Assembly: GCA_030077755.1 (NCBI GenBank)
Contig: JAQJZZ010000005.1
Coordinates: 744,001-808,000, forward strand
Source: Filosporella fistucella
Taxonomy: Eukaryota; Ascomycota; Leotiomycetes; Helotiales
Length of the DNA: 64,000 bases
Reading direction: 5' to 3'
Part shown: positions 23,299-34,200 of the stretch, piece by piece
How the letters are laid out: every line of letters begins with the position of its first letter
Numbering within the stretch: position 1 is the first letter of the stretch
Program-made: the position numbers and the translations under genes
Notes under the pieces: generated by a model
Databases searched by the model: none
The model's input: only the letters and a program-made list of their open reading frames with translations
Told to the model about the DNA's origin: nothing

Positions 23299-24119
23299 AT
23301 GAGACCTTCTCAGATTATGCGATCCGGTGGCGGTGGAGAGATTGGGAAGTACGGAAAGTGAGTGTACTCTGTCAATGGACTGGTGGAAAGGTTTTCGTTC
23401 GTCAGATCGGAAGTGGCAAGAGAGCTGAGGATAGCAATTGAAGCTGGATCGTTGGAGCGCGTATTGTGGCTGGTGCTAATGATTTCATTCTACAGATATT
23501 TGGGTGAATGGGGCAACTTGGGTGAGTTTTAAAAGCTTCTCAACTACTTCTCCTCGATTCCGGAGCCGCGGCAATCTTCGACACGAGACAACCTCACAAT
23601 GATGAGCAGGGGACGATTTGAGGAATTGCAGACGGACTGTTGATATTCGCCATCGTCGAGCACCTCTTCTTGGGAGAGTTACGAGCTTGCGGATAGAGGG
23701 ATATAGACGGCCATTCTGAGATGTTCAACATACCACATTGAGCGACCCACATGGAACAGGCATGCAACAGATTGATGGAGACTCTGGATACTGGTGCTCG
23801 TAATGGAAGGGGCGGATTGCTGATAGAACATTCATTTAGGTTCCCAAACACAAAAGGGTGTTGTTTCATACGCTTTGAGCGGCAACAGACAGCGTCCTCT
23901 TGCTGGTACCCTTAATGCTGCTATCTTCAACACATGGAGACGATTCAGCCACCAAGTCCTCTACTTTGCCCCACCGCTCATTATCGCCTACGTTGCTATG
24001 GACTGGGCAATTGAGAGGTATGCTACCTAATGTTGAGGTGATGGTCATCACTAATGGTTATTAGAAACGAGTACTTGAACTCCAAACAAGGTCGTCTGGA
24101 GTTTGGTGAGCAAGAATAG
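23299..24119 (+). CDS. qcr8: Cytochrome bc1 complex subunit 8 (ubiquinone-binding subunit QP-C)
   Basis: Four exons, 23299-23357, 23496-23521, 23840-24017 and 24065-24119, giving 105 residues. Exon 2 is only 26 nt. The product is subunit 8 of respiratory complex III, a single-TM protein needed for assembly next to cytochrome b. Marks: MRPSQIMRSGGGGEIGKYGK, then YLGEWGNLG, then GVVSYALSGNRQRPLAGTLN, NAAIFNTWRRF, and the membrane helix VLYFAPPLIIAYVAMDWAIE followed by RNEYLNSKQGR. The 318-bp intron 2 (23522-23839) contains small open frames without merit. All splice phases agree and the length fits the family. Confidence 0.95.
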
Positions 24120-25152
24120 AGGGGTGTGGTATGGTACATAACTAAGCAGTGCTGTGTTGCGCTTTAGCCGATGCTCCATGATCAAGATTTATTGGTGGCA
24201 AGCAACATGTGATGGAAGGGATGATTGGGGTGTACAGTAGTAGAACGCATTGAATGGAAGCTTTCGATAACCTCTATTATCGTTATTTCCCGATTCATCG
24301 GATAGCAGGTATTATATCAACGTGATAAAGGGAATGTTGCAATGACCAGGTGGGAATATGGAACATGACAGACACTGAATATCCAGGACAATCAACTGTG
24401 TTGATGTCCACTTTCCTAGTCAGAGGCTCAAAGGCGTATTCATGGAGACATCTTCAAACATGGAATGAAATTTCGCAAGTGTTATTATTTCAAACATTTC
24501 AGTCTCATCAGAAGAACGAGATATTCACCAGCAGGTTTTACACTAGCTTACCAGGACTTCTGATTGCCGGTATTGACATAACATGGCCAGATTAACCGTA
24601 CAAGGCAGCAGCCAAGCACGTTCTGTCCATGGATATCGTTCCTTAATCCTCATGTAACCTTGATAATTGTGATAGCAGTAAGAGATTCGAGACCAAGAAG
24701 CGAGTACAATTTGAATCGAACCTGAAATGGTTAGTTGTCTCTCTTGGGAGAGCTTGAGGGTAGTGCGGCGCAGTTTTGATTGTCTTGGCACTACCTCACC
24801 AGATCCATAAACAGAAAAAGAGCACCATTCTTGCTATTCTCACTTATGCAGCGAGGAGACCCATCCCCAATGAAGGAATCGTTATGCGGAGACCTATTAA
24901 GTGTAGGCTGTTCGCAAGTCTTATAGGCTCATCCGTATTGCTACTAGATATATCGAGTGTTTTTGACGTACATTGTCACAGTTAGGTAGTACCAGAATGA
25001 CGTCCATTGCATCGTGACCTTTTCGTTCATATCAAAGCAGACTTTCAATCGTACCTGCCAAGACGGCTCTTTTGCCGTTGGGATACATAATGGCTCAGTA
25101 GTCCATATAAATTCCAGATGTATAGCACTCTGAAATTTGCGTATCGAAAATC
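24120..25152. other. Intergenic region, no gene seen
   Basis: 1.0 kb between qcr8 and the secreted-protein gene. Only short open frames without domains or signal peptides. Confidence 0.55.
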
Positions 25153-25929
25153 ATGGCACTTCGAAATACTCTTTCAGCTCTCTGTTTAGCACTCATAACT
25201 TTTTCGGGGCGAGCCTCTGCAGATTGCAAGAACTTTACACAAGCAGCCAATCAATACACATCTGGCGCCGATTATTATACCTCAATTGGGCCTGGTACTC
25301 CGCAAGCAATCTCCAGAGGATTGGTCTGCAATGTTCCAAAATCAAACTATGAGTTCAATTCGACACAGCAAAGGAGGTGCAACGCTAGCAGCGAATGCCC
25401 TCTTGTGGCATACGGCACAGTCAACGTAGTCGGCTACAACAATCTCTCCCTCTCCATAGATCAAACCAAATCCATCTACTCTCTCATTCAAAAATCGACA
25501 TCTTACAAGCCTCCTTTCTTTGCCGGCCAGCTCTCAGACGAGATTCAACGATCTTCAACTTGCTTCACAACCGGAAGGAATATGTCTGGATGGTTCATCT
25601 TCACCCCTAGTTACCTCTGCACTGAGGGTACTTTATCTGATTGCAGCGATGGTCCAGTGAAAGACGGGACAGCGATTGCGATTTGTGCACCTGGTTCCTT
25701 TGGTACGAAGGATGATGTGCGGGCTGATGGGGCTATCAGTGTCTTCAATACAGATCCAGAGACTGCAGCAGAGCGTACAAGCAATCCTGCTGCGTCTGCA
25801 TCGCCTATTGTGAAGATAATTCGGAACGGGGAGCGTAGAAGTGTGGTTTTGAATAGCGACATGAAAGCAGCTGCTGTTGGGTTTTGGTTATTTGTATGTT
25901 TGGGACTGGGAGCAGACTTCACGTACTGA
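25153..25929 (+). CDS. Small secreted cysteine-rich protein, possibly GPI-anchored
   Basis: 258 residues in one exon. The N-terminus MALRNTLSALCLALITFSG ending in RASA-DC is a clear signal peptide. The mature part has about eight cysteines (DCKNF, LVCNV, RRCNASSEC, TCFTT, LCTEG, SDCSD, ICAPG), pointing to disulfides, and several N-glycosylation sequons (NFT, NST, NAS, NLS, NMS). The C-terminus ends in a hydrophobic run (AAAVGFWLFVCLGLG) after small polar residues (NSD), compatible with a GPI-attachment signal. A GTATGT at 25892 inside this run could be a splice donor that would change only the last residues. I recognise no family; such proteins are common among fungal cell-surface and effector-like proteins, but no role is assigned. 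Confidence 0.7.
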   Translation: MALRNTLSALCLALITFSGRASADCKNFTQAANQYTSGADYYTSIGPGTPQAISRGLVCNVPKSNYEFNSTQQRRCNASSECPLVAYGTVNVVGYNNLSLSIDQTKSIYSLIQKSTSYKPPFFAGQLSDEIQRSSTCFTTGRNMSGWFIFTPSYLCTEGTLSDCSDGPVKDGTAIAICAPGSFGTKDDVRADGAISVFNTDPETAAERTSNPAASASPIVKIIRNGERRSVVLNSDMKAAAVGFWLFVCLGLGADFTY

Positions 25930-26357
25930 TTTTGCTATCTGAACTCTTTATACCACATCTAGCAGTGTGGATAGCATGTCAGCGAATGAGCGAGGACAGA
26001 AAACTTGAAATCATACTGGGTTCGCTATATATGGGTGAGACCTCCACCCCGCTTTGTATCAGAAGACCATAGCATTAGGCATATCGAGGTCTACGACTCC
26101 ACTCCACTCTAGTGAGTAGATGCAGCTACTTTCGAACACTATCTCTATTATGTTGGTCTTCTCATATTTGTCTTCTGCGTCATAAAATCAACTTGACATT
26201 TTTTCTGAAATATTCGGTCGCGGTGAGCAGCCAAGCCCTTATCGGCGTATGGTGATATGTGATTCAATGTCTCAGCCACATAGTTTTCAGCCTCTGCACT
26301 TCAGGATGTACGACGTTCTCTTCGTGACTCTCAGAATACTGGACTGTGCTTCGAATC
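25930..26357. other. Intergenic region
   Basis: 428 bp between the secreted-protein gene and the HET gene, holding its promoter. Nothing else seen. Confidence 0.6.
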
Positions 26358-28725
26358 ATGGCATTCTCTACCACGGCTCATTCTTGCGACTTCTGCCGGA
26401 AATTCATGCTTTACAAAACTGACCCCACTTGGTGGGACGACCGTATTTACCAGTTGTTGCGAGAACAAGATCCTCCCCCAAACAACATCGACATTCATCT
26501 GCTTCCAAAGTTGATTATCAAAGTTAGGAGGTTGATGAACAGACATGTTCCCCGCCCTGAGCTGGAGGTCTTGCCCTTGCGAGTTTGGCGACGGTTGTGG
26601 CTCCTATCTAGGAATTATAGCCCTCTCCAGCTAGGAACAGTTCTCAGTGGGCTCGTTATTTTGGACTGTACCATGAGAGAATTCAAAGATTCTGCTCCTG
26701 GAAGCTGCCCCCTCTATGCAGCTTTTATAGAAATACAAGAGTCTTCCGGATGTTTTTCGGATGACAACTTGCTAGTTGCAGACATTCGAAGCGAGGATGT
26801 TCATTTTGGCTACATCTACCTGCCGGCACCAAAAGTATTGGAGCTCGATGAGGAACGACGTTCCTGGCCGAAGGAATTTAGTTGGCACCCAGTTACTCAA
26901 TTCTTCGATATCGTCTCTTCGTATGGTATGTTTGAATACATCTGCCAAGCAGCAACTAGGCTCATCACATTACAGAAAGTGCTGCGGCAGCTGAAATCTC
27001 TACCCGAACATTGAACATATGCCCGAGCTCTATCCAAACCCAGAAGATGGTTTCTAAGTGGTTAGAAACATGCATAGAGGAGCATGACTCATGCGTCAAA
27101 GCCAAATCCACTTTCATGCCAACTAGATTGATTGAAATATTGTACATTGGAAAGCGACGCGCCATTCGCCTCTCAAATACGGACTCAGGGACTATCGAAC
27201 CATATGTTGCTCTTAGCTATGTGAGTAACCTTTCTCTTTGTTCCCGTTCCTGCATTCTCCCTCAAGACGAGTTCCATCGGGTTTCGAGCAGGTTTAACCT
27301 TGAAATATCTTAGATTATTGACTTTTCGTGCAGTGCTGGGGCGGGGACCAACAATTAAAAACAACCAGGGCGACATTCAACCGCCACAGGTCAAGAATAA
27401 ACATGTCCGACCTTCCTGCAACAATACGTGATGCCATATTGACTACAGAATCTCTCGGGATCAAGAAGCTTTGGGTTGATTCTTTTTGCATTATTCAAGA
27501 TGATCCAGAAGATATAGCTTGGGAAATCAATCAGATGCCCCTAATATACAGCAAAGCTACAGTCACTATTGCAGCATCCCGAGCAAGTGGGGTTGAAGAG
27601 GGGTTTTTGCATGACAGGGTCAGATTGATAGAAGACAATCCGCAGATGAGCTTTGAACTTCCCTATCGATGCTCAGATGGCCAGAACAGCAAAGTGCAGC
27701 TGATTCAGACGACGGAGCACACCCCTGAGCCGTTGGACTCTAGAGCTTGGGCGCTTCAGGAGCGATTTCTTGCACCTCGCTTACTTGAATACGGCTCTCA
27801 TCAGACGCGGTGGTTTTGCCAAAAATTTGATTCTCTTCGTACACCTGTCGATGGCTATAAAAGCCCCTCCATCAATAACATGGGCAGGTGTGATGATGTG
27901 TTCACTAAAGGCCTTCGCATGCTAGCCGGAGTAACTAATAGCTTCTCAGATCCACGCGAAAATTGGTATAGGTTAGTTGAAATATACAGCCATCGCAATC
28001 TTATGTTTGGCACCGACAAACTACCTGCAATTGGGGGCATTGCTGCACACTTCAAAGAAATACTTCACGACAAATATATGGCGGGTCTTTGGAAATGCAC
28101 TTTACTACAAGAGATCCTATGGAAAGCGGTTCATCAATATGAAATACCATCTCGTCCAAAACAATATCAGGCACCGTCTTGGTCGTGGGCTTGCATCAAC
28201 CGCCCTATAGAGTTCCAGTCTGGAAGATGGGATGAAATGGCGAAGATCGTCGACTGTCAGGTCACGGCAACGGCCTTGAATAAGAATGCAAGTGTTTACG
28301 ATGCGTCTTTCGGCGCCATAACCTCTGGGCGGCTGACGATCGCTGGTGGGCTTCGAGAATCGTTCATGTCAAGCACTTTGCGAAAACATCTTGGGAATTA
28401 TCGAATCTACAGCTTCACGAAGGAGGATCCATCGAGCGGGACCCAGACAGATATTCCCTTGAATTTTTGGCCAGATGCTCTTGAAGCTGAAGTCGGAGGG
28501 GAAACTTATGAACCGCTTTCCGTGTTCCTTTTGCCAATCTTACATGGAATTCCAGACGTACGAGAAATCTCTCACAAACTATACAGGGGTCTGGTATTGA
28601 GAAGGCATGATGATGGGTTATATTCAAGACTGGGTGTGTTTGAGCTCATCAATCAGGGGGTTGGATACGATCACCATGTCAAATGGTTATCTAGTGCGCT
28701 AAGGAAGAACATCATCATCGTGTGA
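26358..28725 (+). CDS. HET-domain (heterokaryon incompatibility) protein, three exons
   Basis: Exons 26358-26925, 26976-27220 and 27334-28725, giving 734 residues. HET proteins act in fungal non-self recognition, where their activation leads to cell death of incompatible fusion cells. The N-terminal ~230 residues include a CDFCRKF motif and a hydrophilic region typical of these proteins. The HET domain begins near residue 265 with YVALSYCWGG (split by intron 2 between Tyr and Cys), continues with LPATIRDAILTTESLGIKKLWVDS and WVDSFCIIQDD (about 318-328), then YSKATVTIAASRA, and ends near residue 410 with DSRAWALQER. The Met at 26358 is the first in-frame ATG. The C-terminal ~300 residues are typical length and contain PSWSWACI. 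No partner gene (NLR, SNARE/SEC-9-like) lies nearby, so a role as an actual het locus is unproven. Confidence 0.92.
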
Positions 28726-29443
28726 AGATGTCTTTTATTTTTAAGAACTACTTGGAGGCATTTATTACTGGCCAACTATTTTTTTTTTGGATAGACATGT
28801 TGGCACACGGACCTTTGGCAGGGCTTTGGAGCAGCGGACGAAGGTGGTTCGGGTTTCTTGTTGCTTCTGTTATGATTTGAGCACGTTCTGAATTTATTGA
28901 AACATTCCGGATGTTTGTCAGTCCCTTTGATTTGTATATTATAACTATTTTCGCACGCAAATATTGTCATAAGTGTTCAGTTTACGCCCAGTTCACCAAA
29001 CTCTATCTTCAATCACGTGGTCTTCTCCAGCTCTCTCTGATGCGATTATCTCAAACTCAAATTCGAATCCCTTACGAACGCCTACATCTTATACAGGCCG
29101 TTCCTGCATCCACGGTCATCGTCCACAATAGGAAGGTGGCGGTAAGGGCAAATGCCGAGGCGGGAGCGTCCGGTACTTGATATCCAATCACTTGGCACGT
29201 TTTGAGATCTACCATTTCAAGCTGGTAGAAGCTTGTTTCCTTGCCTCAGCAACTGCTTATTCTGGATGGAATGTCATTTCTGAACATTTCAATTGGTTGA
29301 TTGTGCCATGGGATTTCCAAATGAACTTCTAGAAGGAAGGAAGATGGTGGGTCAATGTAAGCATAAATACCCGGCCATCACTTATCCATATTAAATGGAA
29401 GTCACAACTTGATATTTTCTTCAATTTATTCACGGTCTCCAAG
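28726..29443. other. Intergenic region upstream of the acid phosphatase
   Basis: 718 bp with a poly-T run near 28780 and one CACGTG (listed separately). Bases 29370-29440 read like a proximal promoter with TATCCATATTAAATGG about 55 bp before the start codon. Confidence 0.55.
29014..29019. promoter_or_regulatory. CACGTG box upstream of the acid phosphatase
   Basis: CACGTG in the context AATCACGTGGTC, 425 bp upstream of the acid phosphatase start codon, a normal distance for a Pho4/NUC-1 site. The palindrome is short and could be chance; the phosphate-related product makes it worth noting. Confidence 0.45.
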
Positions 29444-30653
29444 ATGCTTCTTCTAACTCTGCTAAGTATCTTGACTCCCATCCTCGCTCAGACGCAATAC
29501 ACTTCAACTGCGGCTGCGGCCGTAGCTGCCGCTCGTGCAACAGCTCTAACAGAGAGTCCAACATCTGCCGTGGTGGGAAAGACATTCAATAGATTCGTCA
29601 CAATATGGTGCGAAAACACAGATTATTCTCTTGCTGCTGCTGACCGTATGATTCACCCTTCCCCCTTTTCCAATCTACTAACTCTCTCCAAGCAAGCTTC
29701 TCTTCTCTCGCAGCACAAGGCATTCTTCTCTCCAATTATCTTGCCATAACGCACCCCTCTCAACCAAATTACGTGGCTGCTGTCGGCGGCTCTCCGAATG
29801 GAGTAACGAACGATAATTTTGTGCGATTGGCAAGTACCAAAAAGACGATTGTTGATTTGTTGGATGCGAAGGGAGTCAGTTGGGGGCTTTATCAGGAAGA
29901 TTTGCCGTGAGTCTCTAAGTAATGTTAGAAAAAGTGAGGGAAGATTCTGATGAGATAGATACTCTGGATTTGAAGGAAACTATGTTAATCAGAAAACGGG
30001 AGCTAATGATTATGTACGCAAACATAAGTCAGTTTCTTCCCTCCACTACTTCTACCCGGGCACTAATCTGGGAATCTCAGCCCGTTGATGAGCTACGACT
30101 CAGTAACTTCAGATATTCATCGCTTAGCCAAGATCAAAAACTTCACGACGTTTGACAAAGACCTCACAGCGAATAAGCTGCCTCAGTGGATGTTCATCAC
30201 GCCAAATATGAGTTCGTTTGCACTCACAATACACGCACTGCAGTTATTTACGGGCTGCCATATCGTGTCTAAGCTAACTTATAAACCCTAGCAAACGACG
30301 GTCACGACACATCCGTAACCACAGCCGGTAAATGGGCAAAGAACTTTTTGACCCCTCTTCTCAGTAACACCAATTTCATGCAAAACACTCTCGTGCTCCT
30401 AAGTAATGAATCCCTCACTCTCACTACTATATCCATGCAACTAATCCTTTTAAAAGCATTTGACGAGACAGCTAGCCAGACTAGTAACAACAGAGTATTT
30501 TCACTGTTACTCGGAGATGCGGTTCCAGCAGCAAAGAAAGGAACAACAGATACCAAGGCATACAACCATTACAGTCAGATGGCTACTGTGGAACTGAATT
30601 GGGCACTTGGGAATTTGGGATTGGGTGATGCTACAGCTGCTGCTTTCTTCTAG
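29444..30653 (+). CDS. Secreted acid phosphatase / phosphoesterase family protein, six exons
   Basis: Exons 29444-29645, 29693-29906, 29959-30027, 30081-30211, 30292-30402 and 30457-30653, giving 307 residues. The product belongs to the fungal PhoA-like acid phosphatases (phosphoesterase family), which release phosphate outside the cell. Marks: signal peptide MLLLTLLSILTPILAQ, FVTIWCENTDYSLAAADPSF, LAAQGILLSNYLAITHPSQPNY, GVSWGLYQEDLPYSGFEGNY, NPLMSYDSV, FITPNMTNDGHDTSV, NTLVLLTFDE and RVFSLLLGDAVP. Three decisions matter: intron 1 ends in a CCAAG acceptor after a TACTAAC branch; the last intron (30403-30456, 54 nt) is in frame without stops, but removing it restores TFDE; and acceptors at 29692 and 30456 are AAG rather than YAG. 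It is shorter than some PhoA proteins (~400) and has no C-terminal anchor. Confidence 0.88.
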
Positions 30654-31267
30654 GAACGAGTAGTAAATATGCAGGAATGATACTTTCTGGTGCCCTAGGC
30701 TGAGAAATCAAATTTGAACAATGCTTTTAAGGTATACACGTATGTTGAATTGGAATAAATCGATAACTATCTAGTGAAAGAGTGGATAAATTGTAATGAA
30801 AAGAGAGAAAAGAAAATAAGATGAAGGAGACGAAGTACTAGAAAAAGGAGTAATTAGCAAAATGAAACTAATCATAAGACATGAATAAGTAACATCAGGC
30901 CACTAACTAGTCGTCAAGTAATAATCAAAACTGTGAATAGTACAAGCAAATGAAGCAAAGCGATAGCGACTAGCCGTCTCACTTCACTTCCACTCCATCA
31001 ATCCCACTCACATCATACTCTGCAACCTCACAGAAGGAAAGCCCAATACAAATAAGTCTAATCATTTACTATTTAAAACCCCCCCTTAGCACAATACATG
31101 CCCTCTCTATTCACGAATCCATCTCACAAACGCTTCCTATCAATTCTCAATTCTCCTCTCCCTGAAAGCCATAAGCCATTTAAATAACAGTATTGAATTC
31201 AGCTAAACAGCAAAACGCCTATGTATACCCGCGGAAAACCCAAAATGTACATGAATCCCAAGAGCGT
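30654..31267. other. Convergent 3' flanks of acid phosphatase and fas2
   Basis: 614 bp, AT-rich, stop-dense; presumably the two 3' UTRs and terminators. No gene seen. Confidence 0.65.
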
Positions 31268-34200
31268 TTAAAAGGTAGCAACGGCGATAGCGATGGCCTG
31301 GCTGTCGGAGTGCGAGATAGAGATGCTGATTTCCTTGACACCAGCCTTCTTAGCGGCTGCTGCGGCTTCACCGTGGAGCTATGATATGTTAGTGGAGATT
31401 CTTAAGGGCAGGCGGGATGCTAGAACTTACAGACACGATTGGAGCACCCTTTTCGTTATTGGTGATCTCAATCTCCTTCAATGGTGCACCGGCACCCTTG
31501 CTTGCAACACCCAAAGACTTGAAGACAGCCTCCTTGGCACTCCACTTTCCAGCGAATGATGCCTGAGGATTTGGCGCCTGCAAGCAATAATCCTGCTCCT
31601 TATCTGTGAAGTTACGCTCCAAGAATGTATCGTTGTCGATGTTGATAGCAGATATATCTTCTACATCAACGCCAACCTTGTTGTTTGCGGTTGCAGCACC
31701 CTTTGCAAGCGACTCGACCATCTGTCTGGTGCTATCGGTTTTGGCCTTGTTGGTGGTTTGCTTTGCAAAGTTTGGAGCGTAAGTAAGGGATGATGACTTC
31801 TTGTCCATCGTGACACGAGCGTCTGGGTTGAGGAAGACCTCTGCCATCTGGTCATCGGAGTATGGAGAGTGAGTCTTGGCGACGAAAAGTGTGTTGGTGA
31901 TCAATCCATTGTGGAAGTATCTGTAAGCCTTCTTTTGACGCGCCTCGACCTTGGCACAGTATGTAGCGTAGGTAGCCTCGTCAAGAGTTGCGAACAGGTA
32001 TCTTGGATGGATACCAATTGCCTGAGCACCCTTCTGACCGAAACCAAAAGAGGTGACAGAGAATGCCTTGACACCATCTGTTTGGATACTCTTGCTTGGG
32101 TAGACGATGTAGTCAAATTGCTCCATGACTTGATCGACGTTATCGGCATTTCTGTTACCCGGGACCAATCCAGAGTTCATGACTTGCAAGCATCCATTCA
32201 TCATCCATGCGCCAGCAGCACCCTTGGGATGACCAGTGAGGTACTTTTGGAAGATACCCAGGACAGCGTTACCCTTCGTACGGCCGAGATGCTTCAATTG
32301 CTGGCAGATGACTGAAGATTCGTTCTTGTCGTTAGCAACAGTTGAAGTACCGTGGAAGGAAGCAACATCGAGGTCATCAATGGTAAGACCCCAAGTGGCA
32401 AGAGCACCACGAAGAGGGGCGATCGCAGGATCCTTCTTCCAGAAAGTGTTGCCCAGACTGTTCAAGACATCACGTTCTTGACGAGCAGCCTCTTGCTCAA
32501 TGTGCACGGCACGTTCTTGGGCGTACTCAGTAGCATTGAAGTCAGCACCCTGAGACTTCATGGCGTCAATCTCCTCTTGAAGGTACTCAAGCTCAGACTC
32601 TTGCCATTGCTTGATGTTCTTCTTGCGAAGCTCAATTTGTCTGCGACGGTATTTGATGTCGAGGAGAGGGGATGGATATTTGCCTGCATTCTCACGTGCA
32701 GTTGTGAGAACACCTTGACCAGGAGCGGGAACGGATCGACCGATCTTATCAGTTGCCGTGGTAGTGAGACCAAGGATACCATAGATAGGAACACCCATAT
32801 CAAGAGCGAGCTTGGCAGTCATTATGACTTGCATACCACAACCTTGGGATTCCATGAAACCATTTCTGGTTGTTGTGGTGGGTCTGGACATTTCCTTTGG
32901 TGTACGCCCGTGGGCAAATTCGTCAACGGCGTTACTGGTGGCCTTCATGTTGGCAAATTCGTAAGAACCTTCTTCCTGGAAATCATCGAAACCACCGACG
33001 AAGCAAACACGAGCCTTGCCCTCAACAATTGTCTCGTAACCAATATCAACAGATTCAACAGCAGTTGCGCAAGCACCGACTGGGGTCTTGATGGGACCTG
33101 TCGAGGAGAGAAGCAACATGTTGACCCAAGCACTCATGGTGTTGATGAAGGACTCTTGCAGGATATCCTTCTGGAGTGGCTTGTCGAGGTAACGGTCCTT
33201 GTACATACCTCTCAAGGCGTGTGTACCGCCGATACCTGAACCGATACAGTTACCAACTTCTGAGATGTGAACATATTTGTAGAATTCGTAAGGATCGGTG
33301 ATACCAGATGCTAGAAGAGACTCTACTGTGCAGACCAAGACGAAAAGAGTCACGGGGTCAACCTGGGAGATAATATCGTCTGGGATACCATAGTTCTTTG
33401 CATTCCATCCAGTAGGGATTTGACCGGCGACAAGGCGATCAAATTGAAGGGCCTTGGGGATCATGAGGGTTGCTCCCTTCTTCATTCGTACAATGTACTC
33501 GCCAGATTCTGGAATCTCGAAGATCTCTGCGTTGGCACCGTGCTCGCGCTTGAATTCCTCAGCAGTCTCCTTAGAAGTCTCGAATGGTTCAAGATCCTCT
33601 TGGATGACAACCTCTTGAAGAAGTTGTTTCTTGTTAGGATCATAGCCCTTGAAAAGTTCAGGCTCAATCAAACGGATACCAGAGTGTTCCAAGATGTGCT
33701 TCTCGTATTTAGATTTGATATCCTTGTCATCAACTGGCTCACCGGACTTAGAATCAACCCAGCCGGCGTATTGTTTGCCCTTGATTGGTCCGTTGTGATT
33801 TCTGATGAGACCCATAATCCAGGCCATCTCAACACATCCTTCCAAAGAGAACTTGCCATAAGCTTCCATCTCCCATCGGGTACGTGAATTACCCCATGGT
33901 CCAACTTCAGCGAAACCAGTGACAACAACAACCTTCTCAAGATCAACCATGCCTTTGAGGTTCTCATTGAGTGGCTCGACCTCTTTCTTCCAGTCTGGAA
34001 GGGTCGGGAAGTCGAATTTGATGTTGGCACGTGGCTCAATAGTGACCTTCTTGTATAGAGCCTCGCTATCTTCTCCGTTGACGATCTTGTTCTCGATCGC
34101 AGTCTCCTTAGTGACAGCTTGTCTGACCTCGCTAGTTTCCATGATATCCTTTCGGAGCTTGGTCATCAAATCCTTAAGATCCGGGATGAATTGGAGACCA

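Noticed and set aside
25153..30653. Secreted protein, HET and acid phosphatase as one functional cluster
   Set aside because: No shared pathway, different promoter context, and spacing typical of unrelated neighbours.
32352..33239. Long open frames antisense to fas2 (32352-33239 and 34119-34847, +)
   Set aside because: They lie opposite strongly conserved coding sequence, have no domain of their own, and are expected from codon bias.
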